From Prorocentrum cordatum (lineage: Eukaryota; Sar; Dinophyceae; Prorocentrales; Prorocentraceae): a DNA stretch of 64,000 bases. Position numbers and translations under genes: made by a program. Numbering within the stretch: the first letter of the stretch is position 1; each line of letters begins with the position of its first letter. The notes below the pieces were generated by a model. That model did no database searches and was not told where the DNA came from. It saw only the letters and a program-made list of their open reading frames with translations. The DNA is taken from the NCBI GenBank assembly GCA_963575745.1, contig CAUYUJ010000916.1:1-64000 (forward strand). Direction: 5' to 3'. Positions 42,227-53,556 of this stretch are shown here, one piece after another.

Positions 42227-42325
42227 GGGGAGGATGCTTCGACGATCTTTCACTATGTCTGAATGTTTGTTTGGCTGCGCCTTCTCGCTCCTCGAAAATC
42301 CGCCTGTCGGGGGACATAACCGACC
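42091..42325 (+). mobile_element. TIR element, family C, carrying poly(A)
   Basis: Left GTCGGGCCTGTCCCTGCACA pairs imperfectly with right CCTGTCGGGGGACATAACCG. The interior contains an ~88-bp poly(A) and CTTCTCGCTCCTCGAAAATC. Confidence 0.7.
42136..42224 (+). repeat. Poly(A) run (~71 uninterrupted)
   Basis: 17 A, one C, then about 71 A. It lies inside a TIR element, with no gene upstream to suggest a polyadenylated transcript end. Confidence 0.95.
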
Positions 42326-42587
42326 GAACGCTAGCCACGTCCCCAGTTCCAAGTGTTCGCGTCCCGAGCTCGTTCCCCAGCCTGCGGCCCCAGATCCTGG
42401 CCCTCGATCCCGCTCTGACGGCACTGGGCAGTGCACTGCAGCAACATGTGTGCCCCTGGGCAGGTCACACCTCGTGGGCACGCCACTGGCGGCCAAACAC
42501 TTGCTGAAGAAGGCATGTCGTGGCGCCCTGGGAAGCTCCTGTGTTGGTGAGAGGTGTGCTCCTGGACCTTCAATTGTCTGGGCCTCC

Positions 42588-42711
42588 TAGATGGGGTCGG
42601 AGTAGATGGGGTCGGAGGACCCCTCCGCATCGCCGATGCATCGGCGATGTATCGCCGATGCATCGCCGATGCGGCGTGATCCTCGGACCCCATCTTCTCG
42701 GACCCCGTCTA
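42588..42711. mobile_element. 124-bp foldback element with palindromic loop
   Basis: TAGATGGGGTCGGAG, present twice at 42588-42618, pairs with CTCGGACCCCATCT and CTCGGACCCCGTCTA at 42682-42711. The loop carries GCATCGCCGATGCATCGGCG and further GCCGATGCATCG dyads. No coding capacity. Confidence 0.75.
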
Positions 42712-42714
42712 CGA

Positions 42715-43855
42715 AGCCTTTCCATTGGCGGCGCGCACAGGGGTGGGCGCGAGGAGGTCGGCCTTCTGAGAGGGCGGAGGCTTCGGAGAAGGCGGGCGCC
42801 TTCTCGGAAGCCCTCCTGGCTTCTGGGAGGCATGCCAGGAAGCACGCAGGCGCGTCTGAGACGGCCCCCGCCCTCAGAGAGGCCTCCCGCCCGCTTCCAA
42901 GGCCCCCCCCCCCGCCCTCGCGCCAGCCGCTCGTGCGCGCCGGTAGCAGAAATCATAAGGCCAAGATCCACACGGCCAACATAAGGCCGCCAAGATCTGC
43001 CGTAGTGCTGCCCTCTGGCTCCGGGCGAAAGTGGCCGCGGCTGGAATTATACAGGAGGTGTTGGCAGCGCACAGGCGCTCGCGGCCGCGGCGAGCGGCGA
43101 CGAGTGCATGTGGCGCTCCGCCTTGTTTGCCAGAGCGCGGTGTTCAGTGGCGCGCTTAGCCTCTCGAAGCGTCTCCGTCTCGCCCTTCTCTTTCATCCTG
43201 ACTTGTCCTCGCACTGGACCACTCTTCGGACACAATCTGCCGGAGATCGTCCTTGATCCCCCCCAGTCTGCGCGCAGGACGCAGCCAGCACTTCATGAAC
43301 GAATCGTCGCTTCCATGTCTTGCGGCATCGGAGAGGGTGAGTCGTGGGCTGTGTGTTGGGGCTACAAACTAGGGCACCTAGCCTGTTTGCCTCCAAATCC
43401 TCCGCTCCCCCTCGCTCCCTGGGACCTTCCATTCCTCGGACCCCTCGGCCTGCTCGATATGATGGGCCCCCTTGCCCATCACAGCAGCCCGAGCAGCACA
43501 TTCCCGAGACATCTGCGAGGCTCGCCCTTGCATGTAATTCTAAAGCAGGCTGCTCGCTGCCACACCTCCTATGGTGCCGCCCATGATTTTCTTGGAGTTG
43601 GCGTGGCTTCCGCCGCGAGCCTCGCGGTGCTGGCGTGTGAGCCCGTCTGCCGAGGGCTGGCTGTCGTTCCTCAGGAGCGCTTGATCGCCAGCATCGATAA
43701 CCCTTTGGGGCACGCATTCCCAGACGGATGGTGGAGGGTGAATGTGCACAACAGGTAGATGGCCAAGCTTGCAGCGAAAAGGGATCACGTTTTCTATCCA
43801 GGGTGGTGATGGCTGGGCCCCAGGGCCTTCCACGAACTGGCCCCTCCTTCATCTT
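42715..43855. other. Spacer, no gene recognised
   Basis: Begins with GGCCTTCTGAGAGG/GGCTTCGGAGAAGG words, distantly like family G (42750-42840). Then unique sequence with a 216-codon plus frame (43108-43758) and an overlapping minus frame, neither with a known motif. Confidence 0.45.
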
Positions 43856-44894
43856 CTCCTCCTCCTCCTCATCCTCCTCCTCCTGCTTGCGAGGAGGAGG
43901 GGAAGAGCGTGCGGACAACGACGAGGCAAGGGCACCGGGATTCGAGTCCAGGCCCCGGGGCTCTGGGGTTCAAAGGTGTTGGTCAGCGCAGGGGTGCTTT
44001 AGTCTAGCGCGGCGCAAACCATTGCCACGCATGAGAAACCGCAACCCAGCGTGTTTACCTGAGATGTTTCCTCAGCAGATGTCTAGGAGCACCTGAAGAG
44101 TTTTATATTGGTTCGCCACTGTGCGCCGATGTGTCTACGTATTAGACGTTTTGTCGTTTGCATGGTCTGTAGCGTGGTTCAGCTCGACGTAACCAAGTCC
44201 GCCCGGTGATGCTTAAATCCAGCGTCGCGTAGCCAAGCAAAACGCAGTCTGGCACTCGTTCATCTTCAGGTGCACTTGCATCTGACCCATACTCTGGCAT
44301 GTTCCCACGACGGCAACAGCGCTACGACAAAACACGGTCGGGATTGGTCTGGTCATGTATTGTGGTCGTTAGCGGGGTCTCGTCAACACCGAGGGACGCG
44401 GCTGACACAAAAAATATAGTCGGGGCAGTGTCCTGTATAGGGTCGGGGCAGGTTATGAGTGGATTTTGTTTGCGCGTCCACAAACCGAACGGGGAGGTTC
44501 CTCTCATCGTGATGCTCTCCTCCTCCTCGTCATCCCCAAGGCCAACCAAAAATGCATACTGACCTCCCCCCTCGGTCTGCGCAGCGCCGTCCGCTACGTT
44601 CAAGGCGGTGGCGGCGCACGATCGATTTGGACGCCACGCACCTGGGCCCACACGGGTCTCGCGCCTTCGCATCCCGTTCTTCGCCACCTCTTTGATTGCC
44701 CAGCCTCCTTGGCGCCCGCAGTCAGCCGTGCGCCCAGGCCAGAGACTCTGCGCGCGCACATCCAAAGAGCCTGCGCGGAAGGGGGAAAAGGAAACGACGA
44801 TCCACTCTCTGTTCTTCCGCCTCATGCCTCATCCTCCTGCCTCCTTCTCCTGCTCCTCCTTTTCCATCCCATATTCCCCAGACCTGTTCGTTGT
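43856..44894. other. Spacer, no gene recognised
   Basis: Short (TCC)n at 43858-43890, then unique moderate-GC sequence. A plus frame at 44466-44850 has natural-looking composition but no assignable domain. Confidence 0.45.
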
Positions 44895-44915
44895 TATCAT
44901 ATTTCTGTGTCTTTT

Positions 44916-44998
<83 letters not shown>

Positions 44999-45061
44999 GT
45001 GTTTTCTCTCTCTCTCTGTCTTGTTCTCTATGTTTCTCTCTCTCTATCTCTCTCTGTCTCG

Positions 45062-45092
<31 letters not shown>

Positions 45093-45150
45093 TCGATCTA
45101 TATATATATATATGTATATCTCTCTCTATCTCTCTCTTCATTCCATCATC
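44895..45150. repeat. (CT)n with (TA)n islands
   Basis: Long CT array interrupted twice by TATATATATA (about 44984-44998 and 45098-45117). Confidence 0.95.
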
Positions 45151-45154
45151 CCTT

Positions 45155-45884
45155 GTCTTCCTCGTCATGCTTCCCCCCTTCGCTGTTATCCATCCTGTAA
45201 GAAAATGATGCTTATATTACTCCTCCCTCTTTCTTCTACCCCTTTCGCGAATGTATCGCGCCAAACGTACGTTTGCAATCTCCGTGTTGACCTTCGTTTC
45301 AACACGCTACGGGTTGCGCGTCGCTTGTGGGGCGGCTATGCGAGGCACTTTTCACAGATCAGCTGTTCATTCCTGTTCATGGGCAGGCATCCACCTGCCC
45401 AGGACGATACCGATCAGTCGCCACCAGCCCTTGGGGTGAGTCCGCCCGGCGGGGCCAGTCTGCTTCAGATATTGCCGAATTTGGCGTTTCCGTACAGTCT
45501 CTGGGGCGAGCCCGACATGACCGACTCAGTCTGGCGCCGCTGAGGGCATTCCAGCTGTCACGTCACCATCGATCTCCAACCAGCCGAGGGGCCTGCCACT
45601 ACTCACGAGTAACGGGGCGCTGGCAGATCAACCTTGCGGCCGAGTGGTCCCGAGGTTTGCATACCGCCGACAGTTCCGTGGACTGCGGCGCTGATGACCA
45701 ACTTCCACCGTCTCTCCAAGCCGACATCAGCATTGGTCTCGACAGGACTTCATCACACACCCATTCGGCAATACGTACGACGCTCATGGGGCGCGGCGAT
45801 TCTGTCTCGCGCTCGTGGTGTCGACACATGCTGCTCCAGTCGGCTGTTTTGCCCGTCACAAAATCACGACCACCACAACCACTA
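45155..45884. other. Spacer, no gene recognised
   Basis: A plus frame (45327-45880) is open in unique sequence, but no domain is seen. Confidence 0.4.
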
Positions 45885-46345
45885 CGGGATCCTCCTCCTC
45901 CTCCTCCTCCTCCTCCTCCTCCTCATCCTCCTCCTCCTCCTCCTCCTCCTCCTCCTCCTCCTCCTCCCTCCCCCCCTTGCGGGAGCCTCGTGGGCGGTTC
46001 GTGCTGGTTGAATGCTCGGGGCGCTCGGCTTCGTGGGCGCTTTGTGGGCGCCTCGCGCTGGCTGGGAGCTCCGGGCTTTCAGCTGGTGTGGGCGCTCACT
46101 GGTGGGTTGGGAGTCACGGATTTTCGTGTTCCTCCTGACCCTCCTGACCCTCCTCTTCCCCTCCCTCTCCTCCTCCTCCTCCTCCTCCTCCTCCTCCTTC
46201 CTCATCTCTCCTCCTCCTCCTCCTCCTCCCTCCTCCTCCCTCCTCCTCCTGTCCTCCTGTTCCTCTCCTCCTCCTCCTCCTCCTCCTCCTCCTCCTCCTC
46301 CTCCTGTTGTTCCTCCTCCTCCTCCTCCTCCTCCTCCTCCTCCTC
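45885..46345. repeat. (TCC)n tracts flanking GC-rich core
   Basis: TCC arrays at 45888-45968 and 46165-46345; unique sequence between. Confidence 0.9.
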
Positions 46346-46564
46346 CTTTTGCGTGTGGTAGGCCGCCCACCGGGGGCGCGCACCGGGGGTGCCCACCGCA
46401 GACACCCGCGGACGTATCGTGGGCGCCTCGTGCGTTGGTTGGCGCCTCGGCTGCACCACAGAAGTTGCACCGCCCAGCTTGCACCACACAGCTTGCACCA
46501 CATATCTTAACGGGCGAAGAACGGCATAAAATAAACTTTTTTATACCGTTCTTCGCTCGCTGAA

Positions 46565-46782
46565 TATCGTACGATCGAGATGTGTACGGAAGCGCTGGGC
46601 ACGAAGAGCCACAGCGGTTCTTGTCCATGTTTGAGCCGGGCATGCCATCGGCGTCGCAGCGGGCTCTGGACATTTGAGGCAGAAAGCCGGCTGCGCAACC
46701 GTGGCCGTTGTCGGCTCGGGACAACGTGTGCTGTTCGGCCTCGTGCCCAGTCTTTCCGTACCCACTCCTGGCGTCCAGACCA
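46565..46782 (+). mobile_element. Degraded family B element
   Basis: GTACGGAAGCGCTGGGCACG near the left end and CTGGCGTCCAGACC at the right. Shares GGCAGAAAGCCGGCTGCGCA with family B (GACAGAAGGCCGCCTGCCCA). Confidence 0.6.
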
Positions 46783-46791
46783 TAGATTGTA

Positions 46792-46967
46792 CAGTCGGGG
46801 CGTTGAAGAAAAAACCCTTTTCATTGGGGAGGGGCTCCGTGTTCCTTAATTGTTGCGCAGCTTGCCTCAGATTTTCCTTAGGTTTTCGACATGCAATCGA
46901 AGTTTAACTTATGGAAAATAGGGGCCTCGTTCCTTATTTAGTGTTCCTTGGGTCAACGCCCCGACTG
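46792..46967 (+). mobile_element. Stowaway-like MITE, family H (copy 1)
   Basis: 176 bp with perfect 15-bp ends CAGTCGGGGCGTTGA / TCAACGCCCCGACTG, flanked by TA on the left and CA on the right. CAGT ends plus a TA target are typical of Tc1/mariner-derived MITEs. Same orientation as 51186-51362. The following 46970-47253 is spacer with no gene seen. Confidence 0.85.
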
Positions 46968-47253
46968 CATCACACAGTTTGCAAATCCAGAGTGCAAAAA
47001 AAATGGGGGCCCTCGCTGGCAGACCTTCACTCTCCTCGACTGTGAGCGGCCCTGCCACCTTGAGAACCGGTGGCTCAGCGGAGAGAACCGTGGCTGTCGG
47101 GATATTGGGCTTCTGAGACTATCGTAACGTTGCGAGTTGCCTCATTGCGCTGATGGACATCAGATTGCTCAGCTGCGGAAACCTCAGCCCCGCTGCCCAC
47201 TACTGCTTCTGCTCCCCATCTTTCTGCTTGTGCTCTTTGCCCCGCTTTTCCCA

Positions 47254-47395
47254 GCCCCCGACGTCGCGATTTCTTCACCACGTAGACACCCGGGAGGTCT
47301 CGACCCCTTCCCCGGGACCGGCGTCTCATCCTCAGGCGTTTTCTCTCTTGCGGCCACGTGGCCCAGCGAGGGCCCCCGAAGGCCGAAAGTAGCCA
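47254..47395 (-). repeat. Dispersed repeat family E, minus copy
   Basis: Minus strand: CGGGGAAGGGGTCGAGACC and GAAATCGCGACGTCGGGGG, preceded by GGCCTTCGGGGGCCCTCGC. The GACCGTC core is replaced by a diverged GCGGCCGCAAGAGAG-like segment. Confidence 0.65.
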
Positions 47396-47812
47396 AACTT
47401 GTTCCGTTGTGATTTTCTTTTTTTGTTGTTCACAGCACGTGGAGGTTTGGGTCCTGCCAGCCCTCCTCAGGGTCAGGCACCGAAGAGAGAATCAGCCCTC
47501 CCTTTCGCCCAGGAGACCGCCGAGTTTCAGCGGCAGGCGCGGTCGGCAGTCTCCGCCTACGACGAGCGCCTGGGCGACGTGACGCTGGCTTCTAATCGTA
47601 TGGAGTCGGCTTCGGCCAGGTATGATTTGGGGAGCAGCGCTTGGCGATGACAACGACGATCAGAGGAGTGCGAATTAAGGACAACGGTAGTTGGCCTTCG
47701 GGGCTCCCCCAAGTCGCCACGGCCGGAAGCAGCTCGAAGAACTAGTGTTCTTGGACCCCGAGGGTCCGGGACATTTGTCGAATTGCCGTGATCTCAATTC
47801 GTCCGCCTCCGA

Positions 47813-47814
<2 letters not shown>
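47396..47814. other. Spacer, no gene seen
   Basis: Unique sequence. Nothing recognised. Confidence 0.5.
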
Positions 47815-47893
<79 letters not shown>

Positions 47894-47945
47894 AATGACG
47901 ACGACGACGACGACGATGACGACGACGACGACGACGGACCACGAC
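47815..47945. repeat. (GAC)n tract
   Basis: Almost pure ACG/GAC trinucleotides. Confidence 0.95.
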
Positions 47946-48049
47946 GACGGTGACAACGGTGGCGGCCGAGGTTTCGCCGACGACGAGGCGAAGGAGAAGA
48001 AGAGTCGGCTCGGCTGGTGTGATGGTGGGCGCGTCGCCTCACTACAGTC

Positions 48050-48290
48050 TCAGGGCCTCTTGTGAGCCTCTGGGGGCCTTTAGGGGCCGCTTGGTATTTG
48101 GATGCCGCCTTGGGGGTCTCAATGGGCAGGCTTGGGGCCCTCTTGGCACGCTTTCGGCCCGTCTTGAGCCCTGGAGCCGCATTGAGGCTCTCTGGGTCCG
48201 TCTCCGGGCCCTCTTGGGAGCTTATGGGGCCCTCGTTTGGGCCATCTTGGAGGCCTCTTGGGCCGTCTGGGGCCATCGGAAGCCTAGGAC
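48050..48290. repeat. GCCTCTTGGGG repeat block 3
   Basis: Degenerate members of the family at 27885 and 35576. Confidence 0.85.
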
Positions 48291-48715
48291 GAGAACGTGA
48301 ACATGTTTAAAAACCTAAGAAGATCAATGATATGGGTCAATCAACTGAGGCACGCAGACCCCGAGGGGTGTCTAGGACCTAGACCCCAGACCCCGAAGTG
48401 GAAATGGGGCCTAGGTCCTCCATTTGATCATCCTACCTCCCTCGAATCCCTTTCTGGTTCTCGGCTCTGGTGCCGAAAACGCACACCGATCAGCCAGCTG
48501 CCCGCGCACCCGTGTCGACGCGAGGCGCCTTGGAACGCTGGCGTTCCACGCGCACCATTCAGCCAAAGCTGCGGTGGCCCATGAGGACCAGCCTTCAGAG
48601 GCTCCGTCCGCAGAGGGCTATAGAAACCGCTGCCGCGCGACACGCACTGGCTGCTCACGAGCGCGCCGAGGCACGGAGATGTGCCCCCTCAGTTACGATA
48701 TATCGTCCTCCTCTT
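48291..48715. other. Spacer, no gene recognised
   Basis: GACCCCGARGTG/CCTAGACC words at 48358-48415, then unique sequence. Confidence 0.45.
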
Positions 48716-48929
48716 GCTTCTCCTCTCTCTCCTCCTCCTCCTCCTCCTCCTCCTCCTCCTCCTCTCCTCCTCCTCCTCCCTCTCCTCCTCCTCCTCCTCC
48801 CTCCTCCTCCTCCTTCCTCCTCCTCCTCCTCCTCCTCCGCCTCCTCCGCCACCTCCGCCCTCCTCCTCCTCCCTCCTCCTCCTCACCTCCCTCCTCCTCC
48901 TCCTCCTCCTCCTCCTCCTCCCTCCTCCT

Positions 48930-48962
<33 letters not shown>
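48716..48962. repeat. (TCC)n tract
   Basis: About 245 bp of TCC repeats. Confidence 0.95.
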
Positions 48963-49089
48963 ACTCTTGCATTCTTTCGGTCATGTCGCGCTGCGCCTAG
49001 CGCCGCGGCTTGGGGGGTCGCGGGAGGCCCCCCAGAATTTTCGAGGGCCGAGTCTTCGAAGGAGGAAACGGCTTGGGAGCGCGGCGCCG

Positions 49090-49120
49090 AGGAGGAGGAG
49101 GAGGTGGAGGAGGGTGAGAG

Positions 49121-49151
<31 letters not shown>

Positions 49152-49305
49152 GAGGAGGAGGAGCAGCAGGAAGAGGAGGAGGAGGAGGAGGAGGAGGAGG
49201 AGAAGGCGGGCGAATGATGAGGAGAAGAAAAAGGACGAAGAGGAGGAGGAATAGGAGGACGAGGAGGAAGAGAAGAAGGCCGAGGAGGAGGAGTAGGAGA
49301 GGAGG
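49090..49305. repeat. GGA/GCA purine-rich tract
   Basis: GGA repeats with an internal (GCA)n at 49124-49150. The 48963-49089 gap is unique. Confidence 0.9.
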
Positions 49306-49361
49306 CCAACATGCGTCGGGATGATCGCTGAACTGGAGGATGTGGCAAGCCAGTGGCATGC

Positions 49362-49431
49362 ACACTTACACTTACAATTACAATTACAATTACACTTACA
49401 CTTACACTTACACTTACACTTACACTTACAC

Positions 49432-49483
<52 letters not shown>

Positions 49484-49490
49484 GCGCGCA

Positions 49491-49522
<32 letters not shown>

Positions 49523-49535
49523 CACACACACCAAG
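49362..49535. repeat. (ACACTT)n, (CA)n, (GCAC)n compound microsatellite
   Basis: Hexamer to 49436, then CA to 49480, GCGC/GCAC to 49510, then CA again. Confidence 0.95.
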
Positions 49536-49539
49536 CATG

Positions 49540-50840
49540 CCTTCGGCTTCCCGGAGATAGCCTTATTCATGAACTATTCGATGTGTTCACCTCTAACGGA
49601 GACTTCCAGCAACCAGGAGTAGAGGCGCCGAGTCGGGTGAGAAAGCAGACAAGGGAAGGAAACAATGCTAAGGAGAAAAGAGGAGATGGGAGGGGAATCT
49701 CGATCAACAGATGGCCGCCAGGTGATGACCGACGTGGCCTACATCGCCCGCAGCGGGGAGGCATCGGCTCTCTATCGATCATCTTTCTTCACCATCCTCC
49801 TCCTCCTCCTCCCCTCCTCCTCCTCCTCCTCCCCATCCTCATCATCATCAGCGGCAGAAGCATCATCATAGTCAGCATCATCATCATCATCATCAGCAGC
49901 AACATCATCATCATCGTCATCGTCATCGTCATCATCATCATCAGCATCATCATCCTGCTTCTTCTTCTTCTTCTCCTCCTCTTTCTCCTCCTCCTCCCCC
50001 TGCTTACGTTAGACCAACCTGAGCGTGACGCCGTGGCGATAGTGGTGGCGGGACAAAAAAAAACGACTCTGCTCAAAAAACACATGGCGGGCGCCGCGTA
50101 CAATCTAAGAGAGCGAGCGCTGGAGTAGACGATTAGTGAGAGTAGGCGCACGCCAGGTGTGACGACACTCACCGTAGTGGGATAACCACAACAACAGAAG
50201 GTAAAACAAGTATAGGGTAACAATCTCAAGATTGATGGTGGGTTTCGTCGCATCTAGACAAATACAGTAGGACGGCGCGGACCTTGGCATAAGCAAACGT
50301 AGCAACATAGTAAAGAATAGACAGGATTCATTGGCCGTGCCGTCTCTGTATGTAAACGGTTCAAGGCAAGTGCAACGATCGCCATACGTAAGAAAAAGCG
50401 GCTATGTGTGCAGTTCTCGGGTCGTTGCCCAGGGTTTTGGTGCACCCCAAACCGTAGCGCTTATTTTCCCTACTCCCACATCCACGTCCAATCCCCTCCC
50501 TTTTCAAGTGTGTGCCGATTTGGCAGGCTGCGACTGTGCAAAAAAAGTTGGCCGAGGCAGTCTTCGGGTTTCTGCCCAGGGTTTAGGTTGACCCCGAGCC
50601 CTGTTAAACTGGCAGTTCTTGGGATGCTGCCCGCGCTGTATTTCAAGCTCTGTGCAGGAATGGCCACAGTAAGCTTTGTACATGGTCCCCCTTGCCAGCA
50701 GTAGGCCCGCTCTTAGCCCGCAGTAGGCCCGCTCTTCGTTTCCTAGGTGGAGGGGCCACCGTCACCGCATGCATGTCAGGAGTGCGAGGGGGAGGTATGC
50801 GAGTGGGATGGGAACACGAGGATCGAGCGATTCTAGGCCG
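49540..50840. other. Spacer, no gene recognised
   Basis: TCC/CAT mixed microsatellite at 49795-49995. Otherwise moderate-GC unique sequence with two GGTTT(T/A)GG...ACCCC words (50430-50450, 50580-50600) that foreshadow the next repeat region. Confidence 0.5.
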
Positions 50841-50841
50841 G

Positions 50842-52275
50842 CCTGAAAGGCTGGCCTGTCAGCAGAACACGAAGGGCGGCTGCGCAGAGTGAGCCAGAAG
50901 ATACGAGCCTGTAAGATCTAGCTATCCGGTGGGGTCGTACCCTGTAGGGGACCCAAGTGCGCACAGTATGCGACTGCACAGGTGACCTGCAGTGCTGGGG
51001 CTGCAACCTATGGTTTTTGTAGGCGTACCCTAAACCAGCTTCGGCAGGCGAGGAGCCACCAGCGTGCCGGAGAGGATCGAGAGCGGAGTGAGGATCAACT
51101 GTCCGATGTGAGGCCAGAAGAAAGTCAGGCACGTGCGGGTGGTAGCTACTGCAGGGGAATAGGCAGCTGGTGCGAGATATCCTTACAGTCGGGACTTTGA
51201 AGAAGGAACCCTTCTCGTTGCGGAGGGGCTCGATGTTCCTTGATTGTTGTACAGTTTGCCTTAGCTTTTCCTGGGGTCTTCCATGGGAAATCGACAGTTG
51301 AATTCATGGGAAAAGGGGGCCTCGTTCCTTATCTTGGGTTCCTTAGGTCAACGCCCCGACTGTACTCGTTGGCAGATTGCACGGCAGCCCACGCTCAGTG
51401 GGCGTTGACCTTGCAACATAGATTAGCAAGGCTTGGGCTGCGACCCTGGGTTTTTAGGCGGGCCCTAAACCTGTGAAGTGGGTGTGGAGGTCAGAGGAAT
51501 AAAGGACAAGTACGCTGAACCAAATAGTAAAGAATAGAGGATAGAGTAGTGGATAGTAACAGAGTAGAACAGAACGCTGAACCAAATAGTAATAGAATTA
51601 CCTCCTACCCTGACACGTCGATTAAGGAATTGGCCGTTTTCGGTTCTCGAGAGGACGTCGCGGCCGTCATTTTTGCGGGTCCAGGTCCGTCGGTTTCGGT
51701 CCCAGGCCGTTTTCACCAAGGGGAGGTCTACTAAAGGGAGGTTTGTCCACCGCCGAAGGTCAGAGGAATAAAGGACAAGTGCGCTGAACCAGACACGAGG
51801 ATAGAGCAGTTTTAGGGTGGCCTGCAGACCTGTCGGCCGAGCAGAAAATAAACGCGGCTGCGCAGGGTAAGAGCCTGAAGATACAGGCTTGCAAAATCTA
51901 GCTCTCTGATGGGGTCGTACCCTGTTGGGGCCCCCATGCGCACAGTGTGCGACTGCAAAGGGGACTTGCAGTACTAGGGCTGCGGCCCAGGTTCCTGGTA
52001 TGCGTACCCTACATGGTAGCTGCTGCATGGTAGAGGTAGGCAATGAAGTAGGGAGTGGTAAGGTAATGCGAGCAAGCAGCAAGATACGGCTAGTTCGCTG
52101 AGTGGGGTCGTACCCCGTTGGGGACCCAGGTGCGCATAGTGTGAGGCTGCGAAGGTTGGTAGCCTAGATCAGGGTCCCTCAGAGGTGACTAGCAGCACTA
52201 GGGTTGCGACCCAGGGTTTTGTAGGCGTACCCCAAACCTGCATGAAGTAGTGAAGAGCCACCAGCGTGTCGGACC
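50842..52275 (+). repeat. Diverged tandem repeat block
   Basis: Recurring modules: GGGGTCGTACCCTGTNGGG (50931, 51911, 52100), AGTGTGCGACTGCA (50968, 51955), GGGCTGCGACCCAGGGTTTT (50998, 51430, 51977, 52203) and GTCAGAGGAATAAAGGACAA (51491, 51759). The largest unit is ~970-980 bp. No gene seen. Confidence 0.8.
51186..51362 (+). mobile_element. Stowaway-like MITE, family H (copy 2)
   Basis: 177 bp flanked by TA on both sides (51184-51185 and 51363-51364). Left CAGTCGGGACTTTGA, right TCAACGCCCCGACTG. The interior matches 46792-46967 (GGGGCTC..TGTTCCTT, GGGGGCCTCGTTCCTTAT). No transposase. Confidence 0.88.
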
Positions 52276-52621
52276 CGTGACGGGGAAAACATGCGGTGCA
52301 AGGCGCATCAGTGAGAGTGGGAACGCCACGGGAGTAGAAACTTGTGTGTGTGCGTGGTTGCGTATTGCGCGTCGGCAAGGTTGAAATGTCACGTTTCTGC
52401 GGTAGTAGAAAAGGTAAAAGTGTTGGAGGTGAATGTCGTGGCAGGTTGCTACCATTGTGTGCTTAGTCCGTGGCTTGTCCTGTGTCGTTTTGGCTCGTCG
52501 GCTTGGGCTTGGGTGGCGTCTTGTGTAGTCGCACGATCTGCTTGGGAGGAGGCTCTTTGAATGGTGAAGTATGCGGATGGTCGTGGAGGCTGTTGTTGTA
52601 GATCTCGTATCGCGTCTGGTG

Positions 52622-53556
52622 TTAGCGGAGCTTGTCGATGTAGTTCTGGAATGTCGGGTCTCTTATGTCATTGACGAAGATGATGCGTCGGTTGAAGATG
52701 GGAATGCGTTGGTCTCCTCTTCTCGCTGCTGCCTTGTGTGTTGATATTGCTTGTGCTGCGAGGGGCGGAAAGTAGGTGTGTGGGGTGGCGAACGTTTGTG
52801 GGGCCACGGTATTGATGGGTAACTCCCGTATCCATCGCTACGTCCTGAAATCTTCGCCTGGTGGGCACATGATAGGTATGTGTATTACAGGTGGTGGTGG
52901 GTGTGATGGTATGGCGGGTCTGAATGGAGACCGCTTGTTGGTAGCTTTAGCTTGTGGTACGTGCATTGTAGTTGTCGGTATGGCGCTGACGCTGGGTGTG
53001 CTCTTCGGTTGTTGTGCTAGCTGGTTGGTTTCAAGCGTTAACTGAGCAATTGGGGATTTGGCTGGGCGCGTGCTGGAGGTCGTGGTTGACGTGGTGGATG
53101 AATTGGTCTTGCTTAGCAGGTGGGTGGGCATCGGTTTGCTGGGAATGTTGCCTTGGTCCACATGTGTGTGGATGTGTAGCGTGTTGGGTGCTGGAGGAGG
53201 TGTTGGAGTGTTTTTGCAGGGTGCCATGTTGGCGCAAGTAGGTGGAAGCGTCCGCGTTGGCGACGTCGGCGTTGCAACTCTTTGTTGGTGTGCTGCCGGG
53301 ATGAGGTGGTTGTCGTTGTGTGGGGTCGGTGTCGTTGCGTTTGGTGTGGTGGACAGGTTGGGCAGTGGAGGTGGCTGCTTGACTGGTAGCGTGTTGGGTG
53401 AGGCTAGTGTAATCGGTGTGTCGTTGGCGCCTGTGTGTGGCTCTTGAGTCTGTGTGTCGTGTGTCTGCCATTGTGGTGACAGTGCGGGTGCACGTGTCTT
53501 GGGTATGGTGGTTTGTGCGCCAGGTGGGGGTACCGTGGGAGGTGGTGGTCCTCCTC
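52622..53556 (-). pseudogene. A+C-rich unknown gene with one in-frame TAG
   Basis: A minus frame of about 311 codons, open except for a TAG at 52838-52840. The upstream part (~239 codons) is rich in P, T, S, N and Q with little repetition (LPNLSTTPNATTPTPHN, PHNDNHLIPAAHQQRV, LTLETNQLAQQPKS), like a disordered linker. After the TAG the same frame gives RWIRELPINTVAPQT and a compact end DQRIPIFNRRIIFVNDIRDP ... YIDKLR, stopping at 52622. The coding strand is strongly A+C-rich, unlike surrounding purine or GC-rich DNA. Upstream a TGA at about 53558 meets TCC repeats, so the true 5' end is absent or lies beyond an intron. No domain, membrane segment or spliced leader is recognised. Readthrough, a sequencing error or a pseudogene are all possible. 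Confidence 0.45.

Noticed and set aside
44466-44850. Plus frame with a vague resemblance to retrotransposon tail sequence
   Set aside because: No motif strong enough to name; composition alone is not evidence.
50420-52275. GGGTTT/AAACCC words resembling telomeric repeats
   Set aside because: Isolated words inside larger modules, never in tandem.
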